Of a stretch of DNA of 64,000 bases, positions 45,392 through 54,365 are shown in pieces. Position 1 is the first letter of the stretch. Every line of letters starts with the position of its first letter. Source of the DNA: Bacillus velezensis (GTDB taxonomy: Bacteria > Bacillota > Bacilli > Bacillales > Bacillaceae); assembly GCF_001461825.1 (NCBI RefSeq), contig NZ_LLZC01000018.1, positions 186,001 through 250,000 of the forward strand, in the 5' to 3' direction. The notes under the pieces were generated by a model. That model did not search any database and was not told the origin of the DNA. It saw only the letters and a list, made by a program, of their open reading frames with translations. The position numbers and the translations under genes are program-made.

Positions 45392-46504
45392 TCATTGGGA
45401 CATTCCCTTTGTTCCGAAATCCCTGATGGCGACTTTGACTTTGTATTCAATATCCGATTCACTGAAGTGATGGTCCCAGTCCGAGGATATCTTTTTCCAT
45501 TTATCGGGATAATGAATCCGGACTTGATCGCCTAACCCGGTAATATCCACTTTCAACTCATGCTGCATGTAATCAATGAATGCCATGACATCTGAATGAA
45601 TGCTGCGTTTTACCGCGTTTTTGATTTCATTTATATAGGACTCCTTGAAGGAATCTTCTTTCGGATTCCAATCCTCAGACAGACGGCCTTCAACAAACCG
45701 GGTGACGATAAACTTGAATTTTCCGTGTTTATATTGTGTTTTCACATTATATTTGCTGGAAAATACTTCGAAGGATAAATAATGATTGTCATGCTTTGCA
45801 AACGTGACGCCCCCCTTTACCGTGCCTGTGAACAGGTTCATATTCTGGACTTGTAAAGGCGTTAAATTCGCATACCAGAATTTATTTTTAATAATGGTAG
45901 CGCCCCAGATTTCCAGTCTGCTGCCCACTTGGCGCACTTGAGGAAGGGCAAAGGTCTCGCCTTTGGCGATTTTCTCGGATATTTCCCCCAATGTCACGGG
46001 CTCCATCATCCGGATGGTGACCGAATTATTCTCCGTTAAGTCATAGATCGTATTTGACGCAGGTTCTCCCTGGTCACTGATTTTGAAAATATCTTTCGTT
46101 TTATCCGGCACCGTCATCACATTGCAGCTTCTTCTCGTACCGTTGTCCCTGATAAATTGGTTCATCAATGCGTCAAGCGGAATGTTATCCTTTAACAGCG
46201 CTTCGGAAAACAGCATGATACGCAAGTGCTGGGAGAATGCGGGGTGATTTTTTAACGATGCCGTTCTTAATGCTTGATGGACGGTTTCCCCGGGAGTGGA
46301 CGTTACTTTTGTCGTATCGCCTGACGACGACTGCTGGGAACTTGCTTTTTGCGGGATCAGAATCTGCTGTGTCACTTCTACATTTTCTTCCTCGGGTTTA
46401 TCGAGCCCGACCCCGATAACGAGGCTCAAGTCTTCTATATTGCGGCTGTCCCAGCACCCGGCCAAAAGCAATGTGCAAAGCATGATTACGATGTATTTCT
46501 TCAT
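45392..46504 (-). CDS. gerAC: Spore germination receptor subunit GerAC
   Basis: Lipoprotein subunit of the L-alanine germinant receptor, 370 aa. Signal peptide with lipobox LLLAGC (Cys about residue 17) followed by WDSRNIEDLSLVIGVGLD, the hallmark of Ger(x)C proteins. Located on the spore inner membrane. ATGA overlap with gerAB. Confidence 0.94.
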   Translation of the reverse strand: MKKYIVIMLCTLLLAGCWDSRNIEDLSLVIGVGLDKPEEENVEVTQQILIPQKASSQQSSSGDTTKVTSTPGETVHQALRTASLKNHPAFSQHLRIMLFSEALLKDNIPLDALMNQFIRDNGTRRSCNVMTVPDKTKDIFKISDQGEPASNTIYDLTENNSVTIRMMEPVTLGEISEKIAKGETFALPQVRQVGSRLEIWGATIIKNKFWYANLTPLQVQNMNLFTGTVKGGVTFAKHDNHYLSFEVFSSKYNVKTQYKHGKFKFIVTRFVEGRLSEDWNPKEDSFKESYINEIKNAVKRSIHSDVMAFIDYMQHELKVDITGLGDQVRIHYPDKWKKISSDWDHHFSESDIEYKVKVAIRDFGTKGMSQ

Positions 46505-47601
46505 TGCGCTTTTTTCACCTTCCTTTTCACAGCGACGACTCCAAACATCAGTAAAGGCAGCAAAAAGAAAACCAAGAAGATATAGCCGAGAATATCACTG
46601 AACATCAACAGCTTGTTGCCGTCTTTTGGCATCAATGATCCGAAGAATGTCGCGATCCCTACGAAGATGATCCCTTTTTTCTGCTTCAGCCCGAAAATTT
46701 TATTAAGAGCTGATGTCGCGAAATACCCGTACGAGACATAGGTGGCGAAAAATTGGATGATCCAGACAACAAGCAAAAAGGACTCGAACCTTTCAATAAA
46801 AAGCCCTTTGATTTCAAATGATTGAAAGAGCGCGATCGTAGGCCAGATCATTGTTTTGACATCTTGGGTGGTTAAGGCGCCGACGACGAGTACGTAGGTA
46901 ATGATGTATAAAATAATCGGGATGCCAAAGCCCATGGCCGATACGCGGAATGTGTGCTTTTTATTTTTGAGGTACTCGGGGAGAAACAGCATAATCTCAA
47001 TTCCCAAGAAGGAAACAGAAACGACGGTCAAGGAAGCCATAACGGGAGAAAACCCCTGCCCGAGCACCGGCCGCAGGTTGTCCAGATCAAATATTTTAAA
47101 GCTGAAAGAAAACACCACCAGCAAAATAATGATCGTAATCGTTAAATAGAAAGGAAAGAGCCTGCCGATATCGCTCATGCCGCCGATAATTAAATAAACG
47201 GAACAGGCGATAAAGATAAACAGCGTGACCGGCACGGGCGTTCTTTCCAATAAAAAAAACTTGACCATTTCCGCCATCGCCCTGGCTTCGAAGCTGGCGA
47301 CTCCTATAAAATAGAGACAGATCATAAGATTGACGATATTTCCCGCCCATTTGCCGAGTCCTTCATTCATATAATCAAATAATGATCCGTACTGATGCTT
47401 TTTCATAATGAGCGTATTGAGATAAATCAAAAAGATAAAGATGACGCCTTCCAGACATAACGCGATCCAGCCGTCCGGCGAATTTGCCCTTGATGACAGC
47501 GCCCGCGGCATGGTGAGGAGTCCCGCGCCGAGCATCGTGTTTGAAATCAACGCTGTCCCTTGATAGCTTGTAAGCTTATTGTGAGTTGTTTTCTGGCTCA
47601 T
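46501..47601 (-). CDS. gerAB: Spore germination receptor subunit GerAB
   Basis: APC-like membrane subunit of 366 aa with about ten helices; LTSYQGTALISNTMLGAGLL is the family start. Forms the L-alanine binding site in the receptor. Overlaps gerAA by 26 nt. Confidence 0.94.
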   Translation of the reverse strand: MSQKTTHNKLTSYQGTALISNTMLGAGLLTMPRALSSRANSPDGWIALCLEGVIFIFLIYLNTLIMKKHQYGSLFDYMNEGLGKWAGNIVNLMICLYFIGVASFEARAMAEMVKFFLLERTPVPVTLFIFIACSVYLIIGGMSDIGRLFPFYLTITIIILLVVFSFSFKIFDLDNLRPVLGQGFSPVMASLTVVSVSFLGIEIMLFLPEYLKNKKHTFRVSAMGFGIPIILYIITYVLVVGALTTQDVKTMIWPTIALFQSFEIKGLFIERFESFLLVVWIIQFFATYVSYGYFATSALNKIFGLKQKKGIIFVGIATFFGSLMPKDGNKLLMFSDILGYIFLVFFLLPLLMFGVVAVKRKVKKAQ

Positions 47602-49018
47602 TTACGTTTTTCGCCTCTTTTGGTTGATTTTTAATAGGGAGACGGAGAATAGAGTCGTTTGCGTTTTTTAAGCTGAAAAATCCATTCGGCGAGAAATACG
47701 GAGAACCGAAGCTTCGCTGTCTCGATAAATGCGTGTAGATCGTCAGCATAAATAAAATCATGCCGTACAGCCCGAAAGCTGCCGCGGTAAACATCGAAAT
47801 GAAACGGAGCACACGGAACGACAGACCCATCCCGTACTGCGGCACCGTAAATGAAGCGAGCGCGACAATGCTGACCACGATGACCATGATGGAGCTGACA
47901 ATATTCGCTTCAACGGCCGCCTGGCCGATGACAACTCCGCCCACCAATCCGATCGTCTGGCCGAGCGGGCTGGGAAGCCTCAAGCCCGCTTCTCTCAGCA
48001 GCTCTATCGTAATTTCCATTACCATCGCTTCAATGATAGGCGGGAAGGGAACGTTTTCTCTGTTCGCCGCGATGGTGACTGCAAGCGTCGTCGGCAGCAG
48101 CCCTTGGTGAAACGAAACGAGGGCGATATAAATGGACGAAAAAAACAGCGTAATAAAAATAGACGTAAACCGCAGCGCCCGGATGAGCGAGGCGGAAATC
48201 CACCGTTCATAATAATCATCGGGAGACTGCATTAAAATTCCTAAAGAAGCCGGGACCACCAGCGCAAACGGCGAGTTGTCGACAAGGATGGCGACGCGGC
48301 CGTTGAACAAGGCGGAAGAGACTTTATCAGGCCGTTCCGTATTTTGTATTTGCGGAAAGGGCGAATACTTATTATCCTCAATAAGCTCCTCAAGCGTTCC
48401 GGAATCCTGGATGTCGTCCATCTTCACTTCGCTGAGGCGCTTTACAACATCGCTGACGACAGACGGGTCCGCCTCATCATCTATGTACATGACAGTAGCG
48501 TATTTTAACTTGTTTTCTCCGATCGGAACCTTTTTCGTTTTCAGCTTCGGATGGTTCGTGCGCTGCCTGATCATGGCGACGTTTGTATCAGAATCTTCTA
48601 TGAAGGCGACTTTCGGACCTCTTACGACCTTTTCGGATGTGGGTTCATTCACGCTTCTTTTTTCTCTTTTTCCCGTGGACAAAATGTATACGCTGTCAAG
48701 TCCGTTAATAAACACGGCGCATTTTCCTCGCAGAATGGAGATGACGGCTTCCTTCGACGTAAAGACGGGACGGGCGTCGATCTTATCAAGACGTTTCGCC
48801 ACCGTATCCAGCGTCAGGGTGTCTTCCTCCCGAAGCAGCGTTTCCATCGCCTCTTTTATTTTGTCTTCGTCGTTCATTTCACTCAGATACATATAATAAA
48901 AAACAAGCCCGTTCGGAAGCATCTTTTTATTTTGAACCAGGTCATCATTCTGCTCTACGTGGGGAAGCACCAGTGCCAGATTAACGTGTATGTATTCCTT
49001 GAATTCCGATTGCGTCAT
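47576..49018 (-). CDS. gerAA: Spore germination receptor subunit GerAA
   Basis: 480 aa. Large N-terminal hydrophilic domain (1-240) with the family part KVAFIEDSDTNVAMIRQRTN, then five to six membrane helices including PLGQTIGLVGGVVIGQAAVE. First gene of the gerA operon, normally read by sigma-G in the forespore; a convincing sigma-G box could not be fixed by eye. Confidence 0.94.
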   Translation of the reverse strand: MTQSEFKEYIHVNLALVLPHVEQNDDLVQNKKMLPNGLVFYYMYLSEMNDEDKIKEAMETLLREEDTLTLDTVAKRLDKIDARPVFTSKEAVISILRGKCAVFINGLDSVYILSTGKREKRSVNEPTSEKVVRGPKVAFIEDSDTNVAMIRQRTNHPKLKTKKVPIGENKLKYATVMYIDDEADPSVVSDVVKRLSEVKMDDIQDSGTLEELIEDNKYSPFPQIQNTERPDKVSSALFNGRVAILVDNSPFALVVPASLGILMQSPDDYYERWISASLIRALRFTSIFITLFFSSIYIALVSFHQGLLPTTLAVTIAANRENVPFPPIIEAMVMEITIELLREAGLRLPSPLGQTIGLVGGVVIGQAAVEANIVSSIMVIVVSIVALASFTVPQYGMGLSFRVLRFISMFTAAAFGLYGMILFMLTIYTHLSRQRSFGSPYFSPNGFFSLKNANDSILRLPIKNQPKEAKNVNEPENNSQ

Positions 49019-49134
49019 CGACAGTCACCCGCCTTCCAATCCTTAATTGAGGTTATCTTTTCCTGTTAAAAAAATGATATACTATGATAAAGTATTTAAT
49101 GGTACAAGTTTTTTTATGAAAGCGGAGGAGAGAT

Positions 49135-49320
49135 GTGGCACAAGTCAGACTGGCAGGAAATGCCGAAGAAATTGAACAGCTCATCAAATCATTTGAAGCG
49201 CATTACGAAGTGGCTTACACGTCGAAAGAATACCGTAAAACAAATCCGAAGTATAAATACTCAAAGGATTCGCGCGTCTATCTTGAGCTGAAATTAAAAA
49301 CGGCCAAGGCCGAAAAATAA
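49135..49320 (+). CDS. Small conserved Bacillus protein, 61 aa
   Basis: GTG start after GGAGGAGAG. MAQVRLAGNAEEIEQLIKSF then EAHYEVAYTSKEYRKTNPKY and a basic tail; no membrane segment or Cys. It looks like the DUF3970-type small proteins conserved next to fumarase in Bacillus. Function unknown. 67 bases before citG on the same strand. Confidence 0.75.
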   Translation: MAQVRLAGNAEEIEQLIKSFEAHYEVAYTSKEYRKTNPKYKYSKDSRVYLELKLKTAKAEK

Positions 49321-49387
49321 AAAGGGTTTCATCTGTTACTGGCGAATAATACTCAGGGTGAAGCAACTGTTATGGAGGGATACATAA

Positions 49388-50776
49388 ATGGACTACAGAA
49401 TTGAAAAAGACACCATGGGAGAAGTTAAAGTTCCGGCAGATAAATTTTGGGGCGCTCAGACACAGCGCAGCAAAGAGAACTTCAAAATCGGTTCAGAAAA
49501 AATGCCTCAGCGTGTTGTGAAGGCGTTTGCAATATTAAAAAGAAGCACAGCGATCGCCAACGAACGCCTCGGCAACTTAGAGTCTGAAAAAGCCCAGGCG
49601 ATTGCCGCTGTATGTGACGATGTTTTAAACGGCAAATACGACGATAACTTTCCGCTCGTTGTCTGGCAGACGGGAAGCGGCACGCAAAGCAACATGAACA
49701 TGAATGAAGTGGTGGCCAACCGCGCGACTGCTTTATTGAAAGAAAAAAATTCCGAGCTTAAGATTCATCCGAATGATGACGTTAACCGCAGCCAAAGCTC
49801 AAACGATACATTCCCGACGGCGATGCACGTTGCGGCGGTTCTTGCCGTATATGAGCAGCTCGTTCCGGCGCTTGATCAGCTGCGCGCGACGCTTGATGAA
49901 AAAGCGAAAGCTTATCAGGATATTGTGAAAATCGGACGCACGCATTTGCAGGACGCCACTCCGCTGACGCTCGGACAGGAAATCAGCGGCTGGGTATACA
50001 TGCTTGACCGATCGAAAGAAATGATTCTTGAGTCAACGGAAAAAATCCGCGCGCTTGCCATCGGAGGCACGGCAGTCGGCACGGGAATCAACGCCCATCC
50101 GCAGTTCGGTGAATTCGTCGCGGAAGAAATCACAAAAGTAACGGGGCAGACATTCAAGAGTTCGCCTAACAAATTCCATGCGCTCACAAGCCATGATGAA
50201 ATCACTTACGTTCACGGCGCGTTAAAAGCATTGGCTGCCGACCTGATGAAGATTGCCAACGATGTCAGATGGCTGGCCAGCGGCCCGCGCTGCGGAATCG
50301 GCGAAATCGTCATTCCTGAAAATGAGCCGGGAAGCTCTATCATGCCGGGTAAAGTCAACCCGACGCAAAGTGAGGCGCTGACAATGATCGCCGCGCAAGT
50401 GATGGGAAATGACGCGACAATCGGATTTGCGGCCAGCCAAGGAAACTTCGAGCTGAATGTCTTCAAACCGGTTATTATTTATAACTTCCTGCAGACCGTG
50501 CAGCTGCTCAGTGACGGAATGAATTCCTTCCATGACAAATGCGCTGTCGGTATTGAGCCGAACCAAGAGACGATTCAGGAAAATCTCTCTAACTCATTAA
50601 TGCTTGTTACGGCGCTTAACCCGCACATCGGTTATGAAAACGCCGCGAAAATCGCCAAGCTTGCCCACAAAGAAGGCCTGACGCTGAAAGAAGCGGCATT
50701 ACAGCTGAACCTTCTGACAGAAGAACAATTTAATGAAATGGTGCGTCCGGAAGATATGGTGCACCCGAAAGCATAA
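49388..50776 (+). CDS. citG: Fumarate hydratase class II (CitG/FumC)
   Basis: TCA-cycle enzyme of 462 aa interconverting fumarate and malate. Signature loop [17 protein letters not shown] (residues about 316-332), the Ser of which is catalytic, and [16 protein letters not shown] with the catalytic His. Start ATG after GGAGGGATACATA. Own terminator. Confidence 0.97.
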   Translation: MDYRIEKDTMGEVKVPADKFWGAQTQRSKENFKIGSEKMPQRVVKAFAILKRSTAIANERLGNLESEKAQAIAAVCDDVLNGKYDDNFPLVVWQTGSGTQSNMNMNEVVANRATALLKEKNSELKIHPNDDVNRSQSSNDTFPTAMHVAAVLAVYEQLVPALDQLRATLDEKAKAYQDIVKIGRTHLQDATPLTLGQEISGWVYMLDRSKEMILESTEKIRALAIGGTAVGTGINAHPQFGEFVAEEITKVTGQTFKSSPNKFHALTSHDEITYVHGALKALAADLMKIANDVRWLASGPRCGIGEIVIPENEPGSSIMPGKVNPTQSEALTMIAAQVMGNDATIGFAASQGNFELNVFKPVIIYNFLQTVQLLSDGMNSFHDKCAVGIEPNQETIQENLSNSLMLVTALNPHIGYENAAKIAKLAHKEGLTLKEAALQLNLLTEEQFNEMVRPEDMVHPKA

Positions 50777-50781
50777 AAAGA

Positions 50782-50814
50782 AAGAACGGCTGCAGTCATT
50801 GCGGCCGTTCTTCT
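50782..50814. terminator. Terminator citG / yuxN
   Basis: AAGAACGGCTGCA/TGCGGCCGTTCTT stem with a short loop, between convergent genes. Confidence 0.88.
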
Positions 50815-51697
50815 AAATAAACTGCTGTTTCAGTAAAAATCTGAGCTGTTCTGCATCTTCAGCCAGCAGGTCGGATTCCTTCAAATTCAAAATCATTCCT
50901 TTGATGATTGCCGGTTTCGGCGACTTTTTCTTCATTTCCGCTTCCAGAATATCCAAGCTCCCGGTGAATTCAGATGCTTGCGCCTTGTCCATCGTGCCGA
51001 TGCGCGTGCGGAGGGTCTGCAAGATCGATTGGCTTAAAGGATCGGGCTGCCCGTTATGAAGGGGCCCAAACAGTGAGCTTGCCTCATCAAGAGAAATAAA
51101 CGCTTCATCATGTCTGTCCGCCATTCCGTTTACGATGTCATCAATTCTGTGAATCACGGTATTTGCCAGAAGCGAAGGCTGTACGGACCGGCCGGTCAGA
51201 ATGAGATATTCAAGATACATCTGACTGATTCCTTCTATTAAAAAACAAAGCTCGGCTGTGTATGGTTCAGCTTTTTCTCCGTAAATAGCAAGAAGACTGT
51301 CGATATGAAACTGCAGGATCGACCGGCGGATTCTCTTTCCGCACTGCGCCGCTTCTTCGGTATAAGGAAGTGAACCGTCTTTCATCTGCATGGTAATAAA
51401 ATCCTGATGGGCGAGAATCGATTCGTAAAACACCGCAAGCTGTTTTTGATAAGCGGCTCTCGGACTGTCACCCTCCGTTTGGATCGTCGTGATTCGGGTA
51501 AACGTTTTATCATAGTAGTAATTCAGCATGGATAGAAGCAGTGCTTCTTTGGAAGGAAAGTATAGATAAAAAGCGCCTTTTGAGATTTTGCATTCATCGG
51601 CGATTTCCTGAACCGATGTAGATTTGTACCCTTTTCGGGCAAACAGTTTAATTGCTGCTTCAATGATCAGCTTTTCTTTTTCCTTCAATGGTTCCAC
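50813..51697 (-). CDS. yuxN: TetR-family regulator YuxN
   Basis: 294 aa, long for TetR. N-terminal helix-turn-helix IIEAAIKLFARKGYKSTSVQ and ISKGAFYLYFPSKEALL, close to fatty-acid-type TetR regulators. GTG start at 51697 after GAAAGG. Two palindromes TGAC-N6-GTCA lie upstream at 51737 and 51825 and are probable YuxN sites, the first for autoregulation. Confidence 0.9.
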   Translation of the reverse strand: MEPLKEKEKLIIEAAIKLFARKGYKSTSVQEIADECKISKGAFYLYFPSKEALLLSMLNYYYDKTFTRITTIQTEGDSPRAAYQKQLAVFYESILAHQDFITMQMKDGSLPYTEEAAQCGKRIRRSILQFHIDSLLAIYGEKAEPYTAELCFLIEGISQMYLEYLILTGRSVQPSLLANTVIHRIDDIVNGMADRHDEAFISLDEASSLFGPLHNGQPDPLSQSILQTLRTRIGTMDKAQASEFTGSLDILEAEMKKKSPKPAIIKGMILNLKESDLLAEDAEQLRFLLKQQFI

Positions 51698-51736
51698 CCT
51701 TTCGGAGCCAGGAGGCTGGCTTGTGCTTCTTATGTA

Positions 51737-51750
51737 TGACTATATGGTCA
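51737..51750. promoter_or_regulatory. Candidate YuxN operator 1
   Basis: TGACTATATGGTCA, palindrome TGAC-N6-GTCA, 40 bases before the yuxN start. Confidence 0.6.
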
Positions 51751-51824
51751 CATTGATATTCCGTAAATTTAACCTGATTGTAACTTGTTTTTTTGTTTTG
51801 TTTTATTTATATTATAAAGTGAGC

Positions 51825-51838
51825 TGACCGAATGGTCA
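51825..51838. promoter_or_regulatory. Candidate YuxN operator 2
   Basis: TGACCGAATGGTCA, perfect TGACC-N4-GGTCA, just after an AT-rich promoter (ATTATAAAG near 51811-51819) and 28 bases before the 54-aa gene. Confidence 0.65.
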
Positions 51839-51866
51839 AAGTTCTGGCGAAAGGGTGAATCTGAAA

Positions 51867-52031
51867 ATGAAAGAATTAGATGAAATGATCAGCCGCTTGC
51901 GAAACAGAGGAATTAAAGTCGAAAAGGTGAAATATCCGAAAAAGACAATTTGTGAAAAGAAATGGGTTCATCAATGCCAAAAACCGCTGAAAACAAACTA
52001 CAGAGATTTTAACGGCTACTCCTTCACATAA
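51867..52031 (+). CDS. Small basic protein with two Cys, 54 aa
   Basis: ATG after AAAGGGTGA (8-9 nt spacing). MKELDEMISRLRNRGIKVEK is followed by a Lys-rich stretch and KTICEKKWVHQCQKPLKTNY, ending FNGYSFT. C29 and C37 with a nearby His could bind metal. Preceded by a YuxN-type operator, so probably repressed by YuxN. The small basic character recalls Fbp-type peptides but I do not recognise the family. Confidence 0.65.
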   Translation: MKELDEMISRLRNRGIKVEKVKYPKKTICEKKWVHQCQKPLKTNYRDFNGYSFT

Positions 52032-52060
52032 AAAAAGACTGCAATGAAACACTACAGTCT
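52030..52060 (-). terminator. Terminator after cssS
   Basis: On the minus strand AGACTGTAGTG/ATTGCAGTCT (with G-T pairs) and seven T; its far side overlaps the stop of the 54-aa gene. Confidence 0.7.
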
Positions 52061-53414
52061 ACTTTGGTACGATAATTCGGTAGATTACACCCGATTGGCC
52101 ATTTTCAATTGAAATTGATGCTTTATGCAGGGTTAAAATCCGTTTTACGATGCTGAGTCCTATGCCGAACTCGCCTTTCTTCCCTTTATTAAAAGGCTCG
52201 TACAAGCTGGATAGCATCTCATCCTCAATCGGAGGCCCGTCATTTTTAACCGTCATGACAATCTGCTGCTGATTTTGGCTGATCCGAATGTGAATCGCCG
52301 TTTCTGCATAGCGGATTTGATTTTCGAGAATGTTTTCAAGAAGTTTGCTCCATTGTTCCGGATCACCGGGCATCATTAATGCATCTTCTGTTTCAACGGT
52401 CCACGATAATTCCTTCCGGGCCCATTTGAGCCGTTCAATGACTTCTTCCGTGACCTTCACAATGTCAAATGTCTCATGGTGCACCCGCTGCTTCATTAAA
52501 TAATCAAGCTTCGTTAAATATAATAAATCCTTAATTTTCTTCTCAAGTTTTTCTGCTTCGCCTTCAATGACATCAATTGTGGTTTCCAGATCCCCCTTAG
52601 GAAAAATCCCGTCCTTTATTGATTGAGTATAGCCCCTTATCACCATGACAGGCGTTTTTAAATCATGAGAGATATTTTGCAGGAGCGTTCTTTCCGTTTC
52701 ATCCTTTTGCACCAGCTTGCTCCGCATGTCTTCAATGGTATGGCCTAATTTTCCGATTTCGTCTTTCCTGTCAACGATGACCGGATCATCCCAATCCTGT
52801 TTTGAAATCCGTTTGACATGCTTCTCTAAGGAAACGAGCGGGCGCGAGAGATATTTGGCAAGCCAAATCGCCGGAATCCAGCTTAACAAAATCACGCCGG
52901 CAATGATAAAGAGCAGCTGCTTGAACAGGGTGAATGCCAGATCATCACGATAAGAATCAAGGGCGTAAGACAGCATCATCGCATCCTGGCCGTTAATGGT
53001 GAGGCCTTTTTTAATGACGAAAAATACTTTTTCACCGCTGATGTCCGCGCTGTATCGTTTCGTGACGCTGTGCTGGCGGCCCGCGAGCTTGTACACCTTA
53101 TGGATAAAGGAAGAAGAAAAGTAGTTCAAGTCTTTGTCACTGGCCGATTCCTCCCGTTCCGGCAGAAGAACGTGCTGAACGGATCGGAAAGTCGTCGGAG
53201 CGGTCGCATCCTCGCTGTAATATCCACGCTCGATCGATCCGGGCAGCCGGTACTCCGTCAGTACATGCTGTTCATTTTCAATGGTCGTATACGTTTCATC
53301 CGTGAAAAAATTACGCAGCGTATTTGAGAACAGCACGAGCAGCAGAATCGAAATGGCTAAGAGGATGCCTGAGATGACCACCCATATTTGAAAAGCAAGC
53401 GGCTTATTTTTCAT
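52059..53414 (-). CDS. cssS: CssS secretion-stress sensor kinase
   Basis: 451 aa. Two membrane helices (about 10-32 and 165-187) frame an extracytoplasmic sensor domain; HAMP; phosphoacceptor LQNISHDLKTPVMVIRGYTQ; ATPase boxes LLENILENQIRYAE, NDGPPIED and EFGIGLSIVKR. Detects misfolded secreted protein outside the membrane. ATGA overlap with cssR. Confidence 0.94.
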   Translation of the reverse strand: MKNKPLAFQIWVVISGILLAISILLLVLFSNTLRNFFTDETYTTIENEQHVLTEYRLPGSIERGYYSEDATAPTTFRSVQHVLLPEREESASDKDLNYFSSSFIHKVYKLAGRQHSVTKRYSADISGEKVFFVIKKGLTINGQDAMMLSYALDSYRDDLAFTLFKQLLFIIAGVILLSWIPAIWLAKYLSRPLVSLEKHVKRISKQDWDDPVIVDRKDEIGKLGHTIEDMRSKLVQKDETERTLLQNISHDLKTPVMVIRGYTQSIKDGIFPKGDLETTIDVIEGEAEKLEKKIKDLLYLTKLDYLMKQRVHHETFDIVKVTEEVIERLKWARKELSWTVETEDALMMPGDPEQWSKLLENILENQIRYAETAIHIRISQNQQQIVMTVKNDGPPIEDEMLSSLYEPFNKGKKGEFGIGLSIVKRILTLHKASISIENGQSGVIYRIIVPK

Positions 53415-54088
53415 GACGTCATCATCCTGTAGCCGAATCCGTAAATGGTCTCAACCTTTAACTCCGGCATTTTTTTCCGCAGCCTCCGCACAAGATCATC
53501 GACCACCCGGTCAGTGCCGAAATAATCATGGCCCCATATTTTCAGCAGAATATCTTCCCTGGAAAAGGGGTGTCCTTTATGGTGAAGAAATAAAAGCAGC
53601 AGATCAAATTCCTTAGACGTCAAATTGACCAGGCTGCCGGTTTCATCATAAACCTCTCGGGCATCTTCGATCACATTGTAGGAAGAAACGGTGATGCCGG
53701 TTTTCTTTGCGGCGGGCTGTTCTTTATACACGAGCTCCAGCAGCTTCTGAACCCGTATAATGAGCTCTCTCGGCAAAAAAGGCTTGGCGATATAATCATT
53801 GCTTCCAAGCTCTAACCCGAGGACTCTGTCAATATCGGCATCCCGCGCGGAAATGAAAATGACGGGCACATCGGGATCTTTTTCTTTTATTTCTTTTATC
53901 AATGTATAGCCGTCCGTATCCGGAAGCATGATGTCGAGAATCCACAAGTGGGGAGACGGCAGCATCTGCTTTCTGGCATCTTCGCCTTTTGTGAAAGATG
54001 TAATGTTCCAGCCTTCATTCTCTAAATATTTTGTGAGCAGTTCATTCAGGTTATCCTCATCTTCAACTAGATAAATGGTGTATGACAA
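53411..54088 (-). CDS. cssR: CssR response regulator
   Basis: 225 aa, OmpR family: VEDEDNL acidic pair, phosphoacceptor in LWILDIMLPDTDG (about D52), Lys in YIAKPFLP, winged helix ending ETIYGFGYRMMTS. Activates htrA and htrB in secretion stress. Divergent from htrB. Confidence 0.94.
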   Translation of the reverse strand: MSYTIYLVEDEDNLNELLTKYLENEGWNITSFTKGEDARKQMLPSPHLWILDIMLPDTDGYTLIKEIKEKDPDVPVIFISARDADIDRVLGLELGSNDYIAKPFLPRELIIRVQKLLELVYKEQPAAKKTGITVSSYNVIEDAREVYDETGSLVNLTSKEFDLLLLFLHHKGHPFSREDILLKIWGHDYFGTDRVVDDLVRRLRKKMPELKVETIYGFGYRMMTS

Positions 54089-54241
54089 GGCATTTCACAT
54101 CCTTTCAACGTCATTATACTAGTTTTAACACACTCAAGCCGCATTTTCATAATTTCACATATTCTTTTCATTTTTATCCCACAATGTTTGTTTATGATGT
54201 GTATAAGGGAAGAAAGGAAGAAAAAAAGCGGGGAAGATAAC

Positions 54242-54325
54242 ATGTTTAAACACATTTTGTTTTGGAGCTTTGCTTTTCTCCTTATTATTGGGACAATAGA
54301 ACTTGTACATGCGATGAATATGTAA
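54242..54325 (+). CDS. Possible 27-aa membrane peptide upstream of htrB
   Basis: MFKHILFWSFAFLLIIGTIE then LVHAMNM, a single hydrophobic helix with a basic N-terminus. GGGGAAG lies 8 bases before the ATG. It is in the cssR-htrB intergenic region, 40 bases before the htrB start, on the htrB strand. A real small protein, an uORF or chance are all possible. Confidence 0.4.
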   Translation: MFKHILFWSFAFLLIIGTIELVHAMNM

Positions 54326-54365
54326 TCGATAGAATGAAAACATGCTAAAAGGAGTGTGCGTGAAT

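Noticed and set aside
49040..49110. Sigma-G promoter for gerAA
   Set aside because: AT-rich with a CATAGTAT-like word, but spacing and -35 could not be fixed with confidence.
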